Of a DNA stretch of 64,000 nucleotides, positions 63,461-64,000 are shown one piece after another; the stretch's first letter is position 1; every line of letters starts with the position of its first letter. The notes under the pieces were generated by a model. The model made no database searches. It was not told the origin of the DNA and saw only the letters and a list, made by a program, of their open reading frames with translations. The position numbers and the translations under genes are program-made. Origin of the DNA: RUG100 sp963542695 (GTDB lineage: Bacteria > Bacillota > Clostridia > Peptostreptococcales > Anaerovoracaceae); assembly GCA_963542695.1 (NCBI GenBank), contig CAUTYX010000003.1, positions 69,423 through 133,422 of the forward strand, written 5' to 3'.

Positions 63461-63798
63461 TTTACGCAAGGACTGCCCAAGAGTCTGAGCGAAGCAAAGA
63501 CGATTGGAAGCAGTCTACTGCGAAGTTGGATGGATTTGTTAATCTAAAGCAGAAGGGTGTGGTGTTTTCCGCATGAAAAAACAAATTTTAAAATATCTGA
63601 GGAAAGATTGGTATCCTCTGGCTTTTCGTGAGAAAAGTTGTTTTGTTAGCGAAAATCCTGTGTTGGTGGCTGCATGTTAGGGGGAGCCTCAAAGAAAAGT
63701 ACTGGGATAAATTTGGAAGGGTGCTGTTTGTTTAGAAGGAAAAATGGTGCGTGGGTCTTCTTAAATTGCAATATTCCATAGAATAAACGCCATGAACT
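63461..63798. other. Gene-free stretch
   Basis: About 340 bases after the lysS terminator with no convincing gene, RNA or repeat. Confidence 0.55.
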
Positions 63799-63854
63799 AC
63801 AATTATTCGGTCGAAAAAATGTACTTTTAATTGACGATTCGGTTGAATAATTGT
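63799..63854. promoter_or_regulatory. Inverted repeat in the promoter region of the last gene
   Basis: ACAATTATTC (63799-63808) and GAATAATTGT (63845-63854) are perfectly complementary. The copies extend to similar ATTCGGTCGAA/ATTCGGTTGAA segments. TTGACG at 63831 and TATATT near 63854 could be the promoter, so this may be an operator. Confidence 0.5.
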
Positions 63855-63878
63855 ATATTTTTAATGAGGAGGTGTTTT

Positions 63879-63954
63879 ATGAAGCGAGAAGTTATGTACA
63901 AACTTATTCAATGGAAAGATAAAGTCAATAGAAAACCATTGATGATAACAGGGG
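63879..63954 (+). CDS. Start of a probable ATPase gene (cut by contig end)
   Basis: Only about 25 codons are genomic: MKREVMYKLIQWKDKVNRKP followed by LMITGA. This is the usual opening of the AAA ATPase family with a C-terminal DUF4143 domain, just before the Walker A. GAGGAGG lies seven bases before the ATG. The residues after GA (VSYTHLTLPT) are encoded by adapter sequence. Confidence 0.65.
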
Positions 63955-64000
63955 CTGTCTCTTATACACATCTGACGCTGCCGACGAAGCTAGAAGTGTA
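63955..64000. other. Illumina Nextera adapter and index (contamination)
   Basis: CTGTCTCTTATACACATCT (the transposon mosaic end) is followed by GACGCTGCCGACGA (Nextera adapter), the eight-base AGCTAGAA in index position, and GTGTA, the first bases of the sequencing-primer side. The match is exact as far as I can recall the adapter. None of these bases belong to the organism. Confidence 0.97.

Overview
The window reads as a low-to-mid GC anaerobic Firmicute of class Clostridia, possibly near Anaerovoracaceae/Peptostreptococcales; the family is a guess. The case for an anaerobe is the FabK-type fatty acid synthesis operon, a hybrid-cluster protein with its Crp/Fnr regulator, a sodium-pump decarboxylase beta subunit, T-box, glycine and cobalamin leaders, and AGGAGG ribosome sites throughout. 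The last 46 bases are not genomic: they are Nextera library adapter plus index, so the window ends at an assembly contig end.

Layout. 0-5 kb: prfB read through its programmed +1 frameshift, an orphan decarboxylase beta subunit, a HAD phosphatase and an acyl-CoA synthetase. 5-14.3 kb: fabK-fabD-fabG-fabF-fabZ, then a protein joining a MarR-type DNA-binding domain to a FabK/nitronate-monooxygenase-like flavin domain, then an AddB-like nuclease. A FabT-like palindrome lies just downstream of the operon promoter. 14.3-26.3 kb: three EamA transporters (one frameshifted), a secreted protein, T-box-controlled thrS, two regulator/redox genes, a polar amino acid ABC transporter and cysK. 26.3-31.3 kb: a palindrome-rich intergenic region, then a nitrosative-stress cluster (hemerythrin, unknown gene, Hcp with an added DUF1858 domain, Crp/Fnr regulator) with a 26-bp perfect palindrome before hcp. 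31.4-37.7 kb: tandem glycine riboswitch plus glycine/alanine symporter, a histidine phosphatase, DUF554, LysR, a truncated transporter, a thioesterase and tRNA-Ala.

37.9-41.5 kb: a two-component system followed by three damaged genes (ABC ATPase fragment, flavodoxin with a nonsense codon, aldolase lacking its N-terminus). 41.5-49.6 kb: a cobalamin riboswitch followed by a DUF4430 lipoprotein, a complete ECF transporter (T, fused A-A, S) and two large secreted fibronectin-III-like proteins, which looks like a surface vitamin B12 capture and uptake locus. 49.6-54.3 kb: tRNA-Thr, a hydrolase, tRNA-Pro, DUF2284, a PD-(D/E)XK-like nuclease next to a second block of the same palindromic repeats, and DUF2325. 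54.6-60.9 kb: a redox-cysteine protein, two tandem long-chain acyl-CoA ligases, a PLP amino acid racemase and an EamA exporter in one run. 60.9-64 kb: greA-lysS from a consensus promoter, lysS carrying an extra C-terminal tRNA-binding domain, a 29-bp-arm perfect hairpin, and the first 26 codons of a probable ATPase cut off by adapter.

The observations most worth following are the MarR-flavoenzyme fusion in the fab operon with its putative operator, the riboswitch-controlled B12 surface locus, and the palindrome family shared by the two intergenic blocks.
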